Part shown: positions 38,640 to 46,540 of the stretch, piece by piece | Position numbering within the stretch: the stretch's first letter is position 1 | How the letters are laid out: every line of letters starts with the position of its first letter | Assembly (NCBI RefSeq): GCF_030506305.1 | Contig: NZ_CP119421.1 | Span: 1,170,354 to 1,234,353 of the forward strand | Origin: Porifericola rhodea | GTDB taxonomy: Bacteria; Bacteroidota; Bacteroidia; Cytophagales; Cyclobacteriaceae | DNA: 64,000 nucleotides | Reading direction: 5' to 3' | Notes under the pieces: generated by a model | What the model saw: the letters and a program-made list of their open reading frames with translations, nothing else | What the model was told of the DNA's origin: nothing | Databases searched by the model: none | Program-made: the position numbers and the translations under genes

Positions 38640-39080
38640 ATGTTTCAATTATCACTGATACTAAGTGCAGTAGTTTATGCAAGCACTGTACTTTTTTCAT
38701 TCAACCAAAAAGAAGAAGCGACAGCCTCTGTAGAGCCAGAGCTGGAAAAAAGCATTGAGCTAGGCCGCGAAATTTACTCCAGCTATTGTGTAACCTGCCA
38801 TATGAGCGCAGGAGAAGGCATTCCTGGTGCATTCCCTCCTCTGGCAGAGTCTGATTACCTCATGGCAGATAAGGAACGTTCTATTCATATTGTAATGTAT
38901 GGGCTGGAAGGCGAGATTGAAGTCAATGGTACAACTTATAACAACATAATGATGCCATTGGGACTGGATGACGAACAGATTACCCATGTCCTGAACTTTG
39001 TCCGTAATAGCTGGGGCAATAAAGGAGAAGTAGTAACTTTTGAAGAGGTAAAGGCAGTAAGAGAAGCAGGCAAAGAATAA
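38640..39080 (+). CDS. Cytochrome c, electron acceptor for the hydroxylase
   Basis: A 146-residue secreted c-type cytochrome with one haem site CVTCH and a probable Met ligand in YNNIMMPLG. An N-terminal hydrophobic signal covers about residues 1-20. It lies 58 bases after the molybdenum subunit; this arrangement is typical of IorAB-like enzymes, where the cytochrome takes electrons from the 2Fe-2S subunit. A strong terminator follows at 39103-39148. Confidence 0.88.
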   Translation: MFQLSLILSAVVYASTVLFSFNQKEEATASVEPELEKSIELGREIYSSYCVTCHMSAGEGIPGAFPPLAESDYLMADKERSIHIVMYGLEGEIEVNGTTYNNIMMPLGLDDEQITHVLNFVRNSWGNKGEVVTFEEVKAVREAGKE

Positions 39081-39102
39081 GCAAGGCCTGGGAAAATGCT
39101 TA

Positions 39103-39148
39103 AAAGTGTAGCAATAGAAAGTTCTTACTCTTGCTACACTTTTTTTTT
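39103..39148 (+). terminator. intrinsic terminator after the cytochrome gene
   Basis: AAAAGTGTAGCAA (39103-39115) pairs with TTGCTACACTTTT (39131-39143), a 13-bp stem, followed by more T residues. It closes the molybdenum-hydroxylase transcript. Confidence 0.88.
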
Positions 39149-39223
39149 GCCTTATTGAGTTACTTTTAATCAAGCTCAGCGTCTAAGTGATGAGTACGAA
39201 ACCTAACTAAATCATCAGAACCT

Positions 39224-39406
39224 ATGACGCTTACTTTTTTGATGCTGGAGAATATTAGTGGTTGGGAGTTGTTTATCATTGTATTAGTGATTTACCTTTT
39301 TTTTGGTCCGCGCTCTCTACCCAAATTTTACCAAAGCCTGAAAAAAACGCTCTCCCAGTTTCAGGAGTCATGGAAAGAAGTACAGAGAGAGCTGCATAGA
39401 AAATGA
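39224..39406 (+). CDS. tatA: TatA/TatE-like twin-arginine translocase subunit
   Basis: A 60-residue protein with an N-terminal membrane helix (about 10-27), the TatA hinge FFGPRSLPKF and a short amphipathic helix. The charged tail found in longer TatA proteins is almost absent. ATG 39224 or 39242 are possible starts. It sits beside the genes for Tat-dependent cargo (Mo subunit here, PLP enzyme at 84), but a strong terminator separates it from the hydroxylase genes, so it is probably transcribed alone. No tatC is present in the window. Confidence 0.8.
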   Translation: MTLTFLMLENISGWELFIIVLVIYLFFGPRSLPKFYQSLKKTLSQFQESWKEVQRELHRK

Positions 39407-39413
39407 CAGAACT

Positions 39414-39441
39414 AAAAAAGCCACAACTTTAAAGTTGTGGC
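39414..39441 (-). terminator. intrinsic terminator for the copper operon
   Basis: GCCACAACTTT/AAAGTTGTGGC (39420-39441) is a perfect 11-bp inverted repeat. Reading the minus strand, a T run follows (39419-39414), so it terminates the copZ-like/copA transcript. It may also stop tatA in the plus direction, with fewer T residues. Confidence 0.85.
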
Positions 39442-39449
39442 TCTCCTCT

Positions 39450-39653
39450 TTATATTCTCTCCAGCTGATAGCCAGCTTTCTGCACCACCTCCTCTACCTT
39501 TTCTTCCTGCTCTGTATCCACACTAAGGATACGATCTTTGGCGTTCAGGTCTACTTTCCAACGACCTTTTCCTACTACTGCATCCAGCCCGGGTTTTACC
39601 GCGGCTACGCAGGCTCCACATTTAATATTAGACTTATATTGTATGTTTTTCAT
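39450..39653 (-). CDS. CopZ-like heavy-metal-associated protein
   Basis: A 67-residue HMA domain with the metal-binding pair Cys12/Cys15 (IKCGACVAAV). It probably carries copper to or from the CopA pump. It lies 31 bases downstream of copA on the same strand. The CGAC motif differs slightly from the common CxxC of CopZ (GMTCxxC). Confidence 0.85.
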   Translation of the reverse strand: MKNIQYKSNIKCGACVAAVKPGLDAVVGKGRWKVDLNAKDRILSVDTEQEEKVEEVVQKAGYQLERI

Positions 39654-39684
39654 ATGCGCTTTAGTTATTAGTTTGTATAAACTC

Positions 39685-41964
39685 TTACAGTTTTGACCCT
39701 TTAAGTCTCAGGCTATTACTCACTACTGAGACTGAACTGAGTGCCATAGCAGCTCCTGCTATCATTGGGTCTAGCAAAAACCCAAAGAATGGGTACAAGA
39801 CTCCCGCAGCTATCGGTATACCTATAACATTATAGATAAAAGCCCAAAACAAATTTTGTTTGATAGTTTGCACTGTCTTCCCAGATAGTTTTAGAGCTTT
39901 TGGGATTGCCTGTAGGTCAGATGTAATGAGCGTCATTTTAGCTACATCCATAGCAATATCAGTTCCTTTACCCATAGCTATACTCACATCTGCCTGCGCC
40001 AGTGCCTGCGAGTCGTTGATGCCATCACCTACCATAGCTACCACTTTTCCCTGCTTCTGAAGTTTGGCGACAAACTCAGCTTTATCTGAAGGTAATACTT
40101 CTGCCTGATAGCGTGATACTCCTACCTGACCCGCTACAGCAGCAGCAGTCTGCTCATTATCTCCTGTAAGCATATATACTTCTATACCTTGCTGCTGCAA
40201 CCTGCTGATAGCCTCGGCAGAAGAAACCTTTACGGCATCAGCAATGGCCATAATCGCAAGCACTGTCTTAGAATTAGCAAAGTAAATGACAGTTTTTGCC
40301 TCCTGCTGCCAACTTTTAGCTCGTTTGCTCAATGCATTATCCAGGTCTACTTGTTGCTCTTTAATCAATTGAAAGTTACCTGCAAAGTAGGTTTGGTCAT
40401 CGTACGTTGCCTGAACTCCTCTCCCACTCAGGTTTTCAAAAGCCTGCAATTCCAGTAAGGCAGCGCTTTGTTCTTCCAGCTTTTTGGCTACTGCAGCAGC
40501 TAGTGGATGCTCAGACTGTTTTTCAAGACTATATAGCAGGCTAACTAGTTTTTTTCGCTCACCCTCGTTAAGCGAGTCGTTCCATACGTCATCTGTAACT
40601 ACCGGCTTCCCTTCGGTTATAGTTCCGGTCTTATCCAATACTATAGCATTAACCTTATGGCCAAGCTCCAAACTTTCAGCATCTTTTATCAGAATATTAT
40701 TTTCTGCCCCCTTGCCTACACCTACCATAATTGCTGTGGGAGTTGCCAAACCCAGAGCGCAGGGGCAGGCGATTACCAGTACGCTTATAGAGGTCAGTAA
40801 AGCATGAGTAAATGCATTCTCACCACCCCACACCATCCATGAAGCAAAAGTAATCAGAGCGATGAGGATTACGGCAGGCACAAAAATACCCGCTATTTTA
40901 TCAACCAACCTTTGCACCGGAGCCTTACTCCCTTGTGCCTCTTGCACCATTTTAATAATCTGCCCCAGCATAGTTTCAGCACCTACCTTTTGAGCCTTAA
41001 AGCGGAAGCTACCCTGCTGGTTAACAGTACCTGCATACACGGCTTCTCCCGCCTGCTTGTATACAGGCACCGGCTCACCACTGATCATACTTTCGTCTAC
41101 ATAAGAAGTACCGGAGATAAGTTGGCCGTCTACCGGAATTTTTTCTCCAGGCTTTACTATAATAACAGCTCCCGGCTTTACCTCTGACAGCGATATTTCT
41201 ACCTCTTTTCCCTCAGCAAGTATGCGCACTGTTTTAGGCTGCAAACCAATCAGCTTTTTGATAGCGGAAGAAGTATTGGCTTTGGCTCGCTCTTCCAGAA
41301 GTTTGCCCAAAGAAATAAGTGTAACAATAACAGCGGCAGCCTCAAAATAGGTATGTGCCGGTAAACCGCGGCTATGCCAGAACTCAGGATAAAAAGTAGT
41401 AAACACACTAAAAACAAAGGCTATACCTGTACTTAGAGCTACTAGCGTATCCATATTGGCCTGGCGGTGACGAGCCTGCTTCCAGGCATTGACAAAGAAA
41501 TTGCGCCCAAACCAGAAGAGTACCGGCGCTGTCAGTACCATCATAATCCAGTTACCCCAGGGCATGCCCATTAAAAACATCCCGATGATAAATACTGGCA
41601 AAGTGAGTAGCGCGGCATAAAGCGTACGCTTTTTCAGACCCTCATACTGAGCCTGCTGGGCTTCAGCCTGTTTTTCTTGCGCGTTCTCCGATTCAATGAT
41701 CAAGTCATAGCCTACTGAACGTACTGCCTGCTGCAAAGCTTGATCCTCAGTACCAGGCGTAACTTCTACCCATGCACTTTGAGTAGCATAATTGACTCCT
41801 GCTTCTTTTACGCCGGGCGTAGTTTTTAGTGTAGATTCTACACTTACTGCACAGGAGGCACAGCTCATGCCACTTACCGGAAAGCTCTTCCGTACATAGC
41901 CAGTATCTGGTTGCGTATCCTGAGATTTTTCTATAGTTGATTTATCTTGTGCCATCATATCCAT
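39685..41964 (-). CDS. copA: Copper-translocating P-type ATPase
   Basis: A 759-residue P1B-type ATPase that exports copper to the periplasm. It has one N-terminal HMA domain ([13 protein letters not shown], about 32-44), eight membrane helices, the TGE loop (SGEPVPVYK), the CPC metal site ([16 protein letters not shown]), the phosphorylation site [10 protein letters not shown] and [23 protein letters not shown] 41964 gives the normal N-terminus. Two AraC-type genes with HMA-like domains lie upstream and probably regulate it. Confidence 0.95.
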   Translation of the reverse strand: MDMMAQDKSTIEKSQDTQPDTGYVRKSFPVSGMSCASCAVSVESTLKTTPGVKEAGVNYATQSAWVEVTPGTEDQALQQAVRSVGYDLIIESENAQEKQAEAQQAQYEGLKKRTLYAALLTLPVFIIGMFLMGMPWGNWIMMVLTAPVLFWFGRNFFVNAWKQARHRQANMDTLVALSTGIAFVFSVFTTFYPEFWHSRGLPAHTYFEAAAVIVTLISLGKLLEERAKANTSSAIKKLIGLQPKTVRILAEGKEVEISLSEVKPGAVIIVKPGEKIPVDGQLISGTSYVDESMISGEPVPVYKQAGEAVYAGTVNQQGSFRFKAQKVGAETMLGQIIKMVQEAQGSKAPVQRLVDKIAGIFVPAVILIALITFASWMVWGGENAFTHALLTSISVLVIACPCALGLATPTAIMVGVGKGAENNILIKDAESLELGHKVNAIVLDKTGTITEGKPVVTDDVWNDSLNEGERKKLVSLLYSLEKQSEHPLAAAVAKKLEEQSAALLELQAFENLSGRGVQATYDDQTYFAGNFQLIKEQQVDLDNALSKRAKSWQQEAKTVIYFANSKTVLAIMAIADAVKVSSAEAISRLQQQGIEVYMLTGDNEQTAAAVAGQVGVSRYQAEVLPSDKAEFVAKLQKQGKVVAMVGDGINDSQALAQADVSIAMGKGTDIAMDVAKMTLITSDLQAIPKALKLSGKTVQTIKQNLFWAFIYNVIGIPIAAGVLYPFFGFLLDPMIAGAAMALSSVSVVSNSLRLKGSKL

Positions 41965-42048
41965 TGTTTATACTACAAAGAAACGGATATACAAGGCTGT
42001 ATGCTTTATATAATTCCTGATAAGATTTACATCATTTTTGGAAAGTGA

Positions 42049-42633
42049 TTAATTCCTGCCACCCTGCACTTTTTTCTTTCTGGCCTGCAACTGCCTGAAA
42101 TGTGAGGGCGGAAGGCCAAGCTGCGATTTAAAGTGTGAAGAAAGGTGTTGGGTACTGCTGAATCCGGTACGAGCTGCGATTTCCATTAGTGTCATATTGG
42201 AATACACTAACAATTCTTTGACCTTATGCAACCTTTGCTGCTGAGCATACTGATCTAAGGTTAAGCCTGTGAGTGATGAAAAAAGTGCGCTCAAACTATC
42301 ATAATGCATGTTCATCTCTTGGTTTAGAAATGTAGAAAGCCTGATTTCCTGATAAAAAGCCACCTCCTCCTGATAGTACTGACTTATCAAGTCTTGTGCC
42401 TGCTTAATCAGATTTTGTCGGCTATCTTCTAATAGGCCAAAGCCATGCTTTTCCAGCAATTGCCGTAGGGGGGTCAGAGAGTGTAGCTTATGGGTGCCAG
42501 AAAGCTTAACGCTACCTAATCGTATACTTTCCACTTTTAGGCCTGCCTCCTCAAAAGCACTCTCTAGTACGCGAATACAACGATCGCATACCATGCCTTT
42601 AATACGCAACTCCAGAGGATCATTTACAGGCAT
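42049..42633 (-). CDS. AraC-type regulator with N-terminal HMA-like domain (copy 2)
   Basis: A 194-residue protein with an HMA-like N-terminus containing Cys16/Cys19 (GMVCDRCIRVLE) and a C-terminal AraC/XylS double helix-turn-helix (QRLHKVKELLVYSNMTLMEIA, GFSSTQHLSSHFKSQLGLPPSHFR). It is a paralogue of the gene just upstream, with one base between them. The CxxC suggests direct copper or other soft-metal sensing. It precedes copA by 84 bases. Confidence 0.82.
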   Translation of the reverse strand: MPVNDPLELRIKGMVCDRCIRVLESAFEEAGLKVESIRLGSVKLSGTHKLHSLTPLRQLLEKHGFGLLEDSRQNLIKQAQDLISQYYQEEVAFYQEIRLSTFLNQEMNMHYDSLSALFSSLTGLTLDQYAQQQRLHKVKELLVYSNMTLMEIAARTGFSSTQHLSSHFKSQLGLPPSHFRQLQARKKKVQGGRN

Positions 42634-42634
42634 G

Positions 42635-43204
42635 CTATATCTGGTCTAAAGGTTTTCGTAAATCTTCCGCTACTTTTTTAAATGCTGAAGGAGTCATGCC
42701 ATTTAACTGCTTAAACTGATTGGAAAAATGTGCAGCACTACTATAACCCAATACTTCAGCTATCTGGTTTAGGTTGAGCTCTCCATAAGCTAATAACTCT
42801 TTAGCTTTTTCTATACGTTGTGCCATCAGGTACTTTTCTATGGTGACTCCTTCTGTCTCCGAGAACAAGCTGCTTAGGTAGGCATAGTCTTTTTTTGTTT
42901 TTTCTTCCAGCAATACAGATAGTTTTTGGGGCAGCTCAAATTTTTCTGAATGGTGAACCAGTTGAATAATTTCTGATTTAACACTAGCTATCAAACGAGC
43001 CGCTTTGCTATCCAACAACTCAAAGCCTTCTGCATGAAGGTCTTTTTTTAGTGCCTCAGCAGTATTTTCATCCACCTGCTCCTCTAATTCTACCTCACCA
43101 AGACTGACCTGCTTTACTTTCAGCTTATGCTTATCCATTACTTGCTGTACAACTAAGATACAGCGAGGACATACCATATTTTTGATGTAGAGTTTATCCA
43201 TCAT
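42635..43204 (-). CDS. AraC-type regulator with N-terminal HMA-like domain (copy 1)
   Basis: A 189-residue paralogue with Cys12/Cys15 in the HMA-like start (NMVCPRCILVVQQVM) and a C-terminal AraC helix-turn-helix (RIEKAKELLAYGELNLNQIAEVLGYSSAAHFSNQFK, given here only by its core). The two copies likely arose by tandem duplication and then diverged outside the metal and DNA-binding parts. It is first in the -strand order, followed by copy 2 and copA. Confidence 0.82.
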   Translation of the reverse strand: MMDKLYIKNMVCPRCILVVQQVMDKHKLKVKQVSLGEVELEEQVDENTAEALKKDLHAEGFELLDSKAARLIASVKSEIIQLVHHSEKFELPQKLSVLLEEKTKKDYAYLSSLFSETEGVTIEKYLMAQRIEKAKELLAYGELNLNQIAEVLGYSSAAHFSNQFKQLNGMTPSAFKKVAEDLRKPLDQI

Positions 43205-43245
43205 TTACATAATAAACATCTATGAGCAAGGTAGGTTCACACTCG

Positions 43246-44166
43246 CTATTTGACCAGCTTACGCTTGTGAATATTAGCGTCCAAAGTTTTGTGCCGACGA
43301 AAAGGACCAAGCTGCTGCTCAACAAAACTATCCGGGAATTTTTCTACGTCTTCAAACCCAAGAGGAATGTCGCGTCCATCATGGGGTATGTAGTTGGTAC
43401 GAAACATATAGTCCCAGATGCTGAGTGTAATGCCAAAGTTAACTCCGTGGCCATGCTCTTTTGGTAGCTCTTTGGCATGATGCCAGATGTGCATTTTGGG
43501 GTTGTTTAACAAATACCTGAAAGGCCCAAAATCAATGTTAAGATTGCTATGATTAAGGTGCCCAATAGCGAGCGAAAAGATATGTACCACAAAAAAGTCT
43601 GAAATACTAAAACCAATCATGGCCAGAGGTAGGTATTCTATAAAACGATACACTACAGTTTCCATAAAATGATAGCGCAAGTGCGCTGCAAACCCCATCT
43701 CCCGAACGGAGTGGTGTACCTTATGAAACTCCCACAGCCAGGGCACAGTATGCAGCAGGCGGTGTACGTTAAAGTGCACAAAATCCCTAAGAATAAATAG
43801 AGTTAGCAACTGCCCCCATACTGGCCAGGAGTTTACTTCAATAGCTACCAGATTACTTACTCCAAAGAGGGCCAGGAAGTCTTTAAAAAGCTGCACAAAC
43901 ACATCGGAGATAGCATTGTATCCAATTAAAGAAAAAATAAAGAAGCTGAAAAACATATAAAAGGCATCCTGCCAGAAGTCTTTTCGGAAAAGAGGCTGAT
44001 TTTTTCTCCAGGGGACTATGACTTCCAGTACAAAAAAGAACAAAGATACTGCGATAAGCCACCAGAAATAATTGTTCCAGGCGGGATGAGTAATCTCATA
44101 AACCAAATAATTCCAGTATCCGCTAAATCCGTTCAGAAAAATATCAAAATACTTAGATGCCAACAT
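43246..44166 (-). CDS. Sterol desaturase/fatty-acid hydroxylase family protein
   Basis: A 306-residue integral membrane di-iron enzyme with several hydrophobic helices. The His clusters are HFNVHRLLH, HKVHHS, HLNHSN and HIWHHAKE, typical of the fatty-acid hydroxylase superfamily. Substrates in bacteria include carotenoids, lipids and sterol-like molecules, so a role in pigment or lipid hydroxylation is possible but not shown. It is not clearly part of the copper operon. Confidence 0.85.
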   Translation of the reverse strand: MLASKYFDIFLNGFSGYWNYLVYEITHPAWNNYFWWLIAVSLFFFVLEVIVPWRKNQPLFRKDFWQDAFYMFFSFFIFSLIGYNAISDVFVQLFKDFLALFGVSNLVAIEVNSWPVWGQLLTLFILRDFVHFNVHRLLHTVPWLWEFHKVHHSVREMGFAAHLRYHFMETVVYRFIEYLPLAMIGFSISDFFVVHIFSLAIGHLNHSNLNIDFGPFRYLLNNPKMHIWHHAKELPKEHGHGVNFGITLSIWDYMFRTNYIPHDGRDIPLGFEDVEKFPDSFVEQQLGPFRRHKTLDANIHKRKLVK

Positions 44167-44315
44167 AACTTATTCATTCAATGTGTTTTCTTAGACGTTT
44201 TTCAAATGATGAAAGTTTCATGTGTTACAATGCATGGCTAGCATACTGGAATTTACACAGAGACTAAACATGCGGCTTACTGAGCTGGTACTGTTATAGT
44301 ACTTAAAGTGAACTC

Positions 44316-44843
44316 ATGAAGAAGGCAGAAAACCCTACGGAAGCCCCCTCTCATTCTCACACTCACCTTAGATAAGGGTTCACAGAAATATTTTAACAGA
44401 CTAAGAGCCGTGTGTTTTCCTGCGGAGCGTAATTACCTGGATGCTCACCTCACACTTTTTCATAAGCTACCAGATAGCGAAATAGATACTATGGAGCAAC
44501 AGATAGCAGATATTAGTCAGGAGCAGCCCAATCTAGCCTGGAAGTAAAACAGCTCAGAATGATGGGGAGGGGCGTGGCATTTAGTCTGGAAAGCCCCCCT
44601 CTACTCAAGCTACACAACCGCCTGTCGCAGTTATGGAAACCCTGGCTTAGTCCTCAGGATCAGCAGATACTCTGGCCGCACATTACTATACAGAACAAAG
44701 TAGAAGCCGCAAAAGCTAAAGCCCTATACCAAAAGCTCGGCCATAACTTCAGCCCATTTATAGCAGAGGGTTTAGGTTTAAGTTTATGTCCTTATCAGCA
44801 GGGATCCTGGCAGTGGCTGAATGACTTTCCATTTACAGGGTAA
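44316..44843 (+). pseudogene. 2'-5' RNA ligase family protein, two frameshifts
   Basis: Reading frame 0 from ATG 44316 encodes MKKAENPTEAPS, then breaks in a CTCTC run near 44350, where two bases appear lost. The frame 1 part continues as LILTLTLDKGSQKYFNRLR and NYLDAHLTLFHKLPDS, with the first HxTx motif (HLTL). At about 44535-44540 one base is lost and frame 0 resumes as LEVKQLRMMGRGVAF through WPHITIQNK (second HxT motif) to the TAA at 44841. The combined product matches the bacterial 2'-5' RNA ligase/cyclic phosphodiesterase family. Either decay or two sequencing errors explain this. Confidence 0.8.
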
Positions 44844-44850
44844 TTTTTTT

Positions 44851-44858
44851 TATGTTTG
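44851..44858 (+). promoter_or_regulatory. ECF sigma operon promoter -7 box
   Basis: TATGTTTG is an exact match to TAnnTTTG, about 60-70 bases before the sigma-factor start. A -33 TTG is not apparent at standard spacing. Confidence 0.5.
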
Positions 44859-44912
44859 ATTAAACCTTGTGTGGTATGCTGTATCTAAAAGACAGAACCA
44901 ACACAGAAAGCC

Positions 44913-45491
44913 TTGCAGGTATTGGAAAAGAAAACAGCAAATTTAGAGGATGCAGAGCTACTAGCTGCTTTTGCACAGGCAGAAAGTCGTGAAAGAGCAT
45001 TTGGGCAACTGGTAGAGAAATATCAGCAGAGGGTGTACTTCCTGGTGCGCAAGATGGTTATTGACCATGATGATGCAGATGATGTAGTGCAGGAGGTGTT
45101 TATCAAAGTCTGGAAGAGCTTAGGCCGTTTTGAAGGTGGCTCGCAGCTATTCACCTGGCTGTACCGTATTGCTACCAATGAGTGTCTGCGTTTTTTAGAA
45201 AAGAATAAGAAGAAAAGATTCTGGATATCAATGGGAGATGCCGGAAACGAACTGGCAAACAAACTGGAGACTTCTCCACACATAAGTGGAGATGAAGTAC
45301 AGCTTCGTTTACAAAAATCTTTACTCAAACTTCCTGATAAACAAAGGTTGGTATTTAACCTGAAATATTTTGAAGACCTGAAGTATGATGAGATAGCAGA
45401 AATTACAGGCACTAGCATTGGTAGCCTGAAAGCCAGCTACCACCATGCGGTTAAAAAAATAGAAGAAGATATTAAAACACAATTATCCTGA
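44913..45491 (+). CDS. ECF-type RNA polymerase sigma factor
   Basis: A 192-residue sigma-70 family factor with region 2 (RVYFLVRKMVIDHDDADDVVQ, KVWKSLGRF) and region 4 (LPDKQRLVFNLKYFEDLKYDEIAE, GSLKASYHHAVKKIE). No ATG is available between an in-frame TAA at 44886 and the domain. Translation must start at TTG 44913 or TTG 44922; the second gives MEKKTANLEDAEL. It leads an operon with an anti-sigma-like membrane protein and a Spy-like protein. Confidence 0.9.
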   Translation: MQVLEKKTANLEDAELLAAFAQAESRERAFGQLVEKYQQRVYFLVRKMVIDHDDADDVVQEVFIKVWKSLGRFEGGSQLFTWLYRIATNECLRFLEKNKKKRFWISMGDAGNELANKLETSPHISGDEVQLRLQKSLLKLPDKQRLVFNLKYFEDLKYDEIAEITGTSIGSLKASYHHAVKKIEEDIKTQLS

Positions 45492-45496
45492 AAGTC

Positions 45497-45931
45497 ATGA
45501 AAGATACGGATAAACTGAAAAAAAATGTATTTGAAGCACCCGAAGGCTATTTTGAGGGACTACAGGGACGTATTGCGCGAAGAATTGCTGAAGATGAAAA
45601 GGAGGAAAGCCCCACAACTTTTAGCATAACTCGCTGGACCTACGCTGTCGCTGCCTCTGTACTTGTACTTTTGGTAGCGAGCTTGTTCCTCTTCAAACCA
45701 ACGGAAGAAACCAACAATATGGCTTCTACTACAGACGTAGATCAACTTCTGGCCTCTGTATCCGACGAGGACATGCTCAGCTATCTGGAGTCTCATACTG
45801 AGACCGCTACTCTGGCTATGTCCCTCACAGAGGCAGAACAACAGGAATTACTTTTAAATGAATTAGATAATTACAATATACCCTTAGAAGATTATGAATA
45901 CGAAATTGAATTTGTGGAAGAGTACCTCTAG
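45497..45931 (+). CDS. Membrane anti-sigma-like protein
   Basis: A 144-residue protein with a cytoplasmic N-terminus (FEAPEGYFEGLQGRIARRI), one membrane helix at about 47-66 and an acidic periplasmic tail ending EFVEEYL. The size and position, 5 bases after the sigma gene, suggest an anti-sigma factor, but no zinc-binding ASD motif is visible, so this is inference from context. Its end overlaps the next gene by 38 bases. Confidence 0.6.
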   Translation: MKDTDKLKKNVFEAPEGYFEGLQGRIARRIAEDEKEESPTTFSITRWTYAVAASVLVLLVASLFLFKPTEETNNMASTTDVDQLLASVSDEDMLSYLESHTETATLAMSLTEAEQQELLLNELDNYNIPLEDYEYEIEFVEEYL

Positions 45932-46373
45932 GCTTTTAGTGCTTATGCTATGCCTGTTAGGCTTTAGTCAAATGGCATTTGCACAGCGCCCGGGAGATCG
46001 CCAAAAGCTGGAAAGCGCTAAAATTGCCCATATAACAGAAAAGCTTTCGCTTACACCGGAAGTAGCCCAGCAGTTTTGGCCGGTATACAACCAGATCAAA
46101 GAAAAGGAGCGCGAACTCAGAAAGCAGGAGATGGAGATGCGTCGCAATGAAGCTAACAATACTATGACTGACGCAGAGGCCGAACAGGCACTCGCCAAAT
46201 TCTTTGAACTAAAAGAGCAACAGCTCGCACTTGAAAAAGACGCAGCCGAACAGTACCAGGATGTACTCTCACCCAAGCAGGTAGTTCAGCTTTTTAAAGC
46301 CGAAGCGGAGTTTCATAGAATGGTATTACAAAAGTTTAGTGAACGCAGAAAAGGCGGACGCCCGCCGCAATAG
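45894..46373 (+). CDS. Spy/CpxP-like periplasmic protein
   Basis: A 159-residue secreted protein with a signal peptide ending MAFAQ (about residue 31). The mature part is highly charged and helical, with KIAHITEKLSLTPEVAQQFWPVYNQIKEKERELRKQE, shown here only by its start, resembling the LTxxQ repeats of Spy/CpxP-type chaperones and heavy-metal sensors (no more than a fold-level match). ATG 45894 lies 38 bases inside the preceding gene in another frame. It probably is an envelope stress target of the sigma factor. Confidence 0.72.
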   Translation: MNTKLNLWKSTSRLLVLMLCLLGFSQMAFAQRPGDRQKLESAKIAHITEKLSLTPEVAQQFWPVYNQIKEKERELRKQEMEMRRNEANNTMTDAEAEQALAKFFELKEQQLALEKDAAEQYQDVLSPKQVVQLFKAEAEFHRMVLQKFSERRKGGRPPQ

Positions 46374-46401
46374 TAAAGTAGTTTTCTTTTCAAACCGGAT
46401 A

Positions 46402-46432
46402 AGCCACGTGCACAGTAGCATGTGGCTTTTTT
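46402..46432 (+). terminator. intrinsic terminator after the sigma operon
   Basis: AGCCACGTGC (46402-46411) pairs with GCATGTGGCT (46418-46427), with one G-T wobble and a 6-base loop, followed by TTTTT. It closes the ECF sigma operon. Confidence 0.82.
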
Positions 46433-46540
46433 ATTGCATTATTGTGCCCGATTTGTTACATCTGAGGAAGGCTTTTGCAAAAAAGGAATTTTTATCGACT
46501 AATTGCTCTTTACTTAGCGTTGTCATAAAAATGATCGCTT

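Noticed and set aside
40189-40807. Plus-strand ORFs antisense to copA
   Set aside because: They mirror the codon pattern of copA and have no recognisable domains.
44559-44843. Stand-alone 94-residue gene of the 2'-5' RNA ligase type
   Set aside because: Its upstream homologous half is present in other frames (44316-44547), so the ORF is the end of a broken gene rather than a gene of its own.
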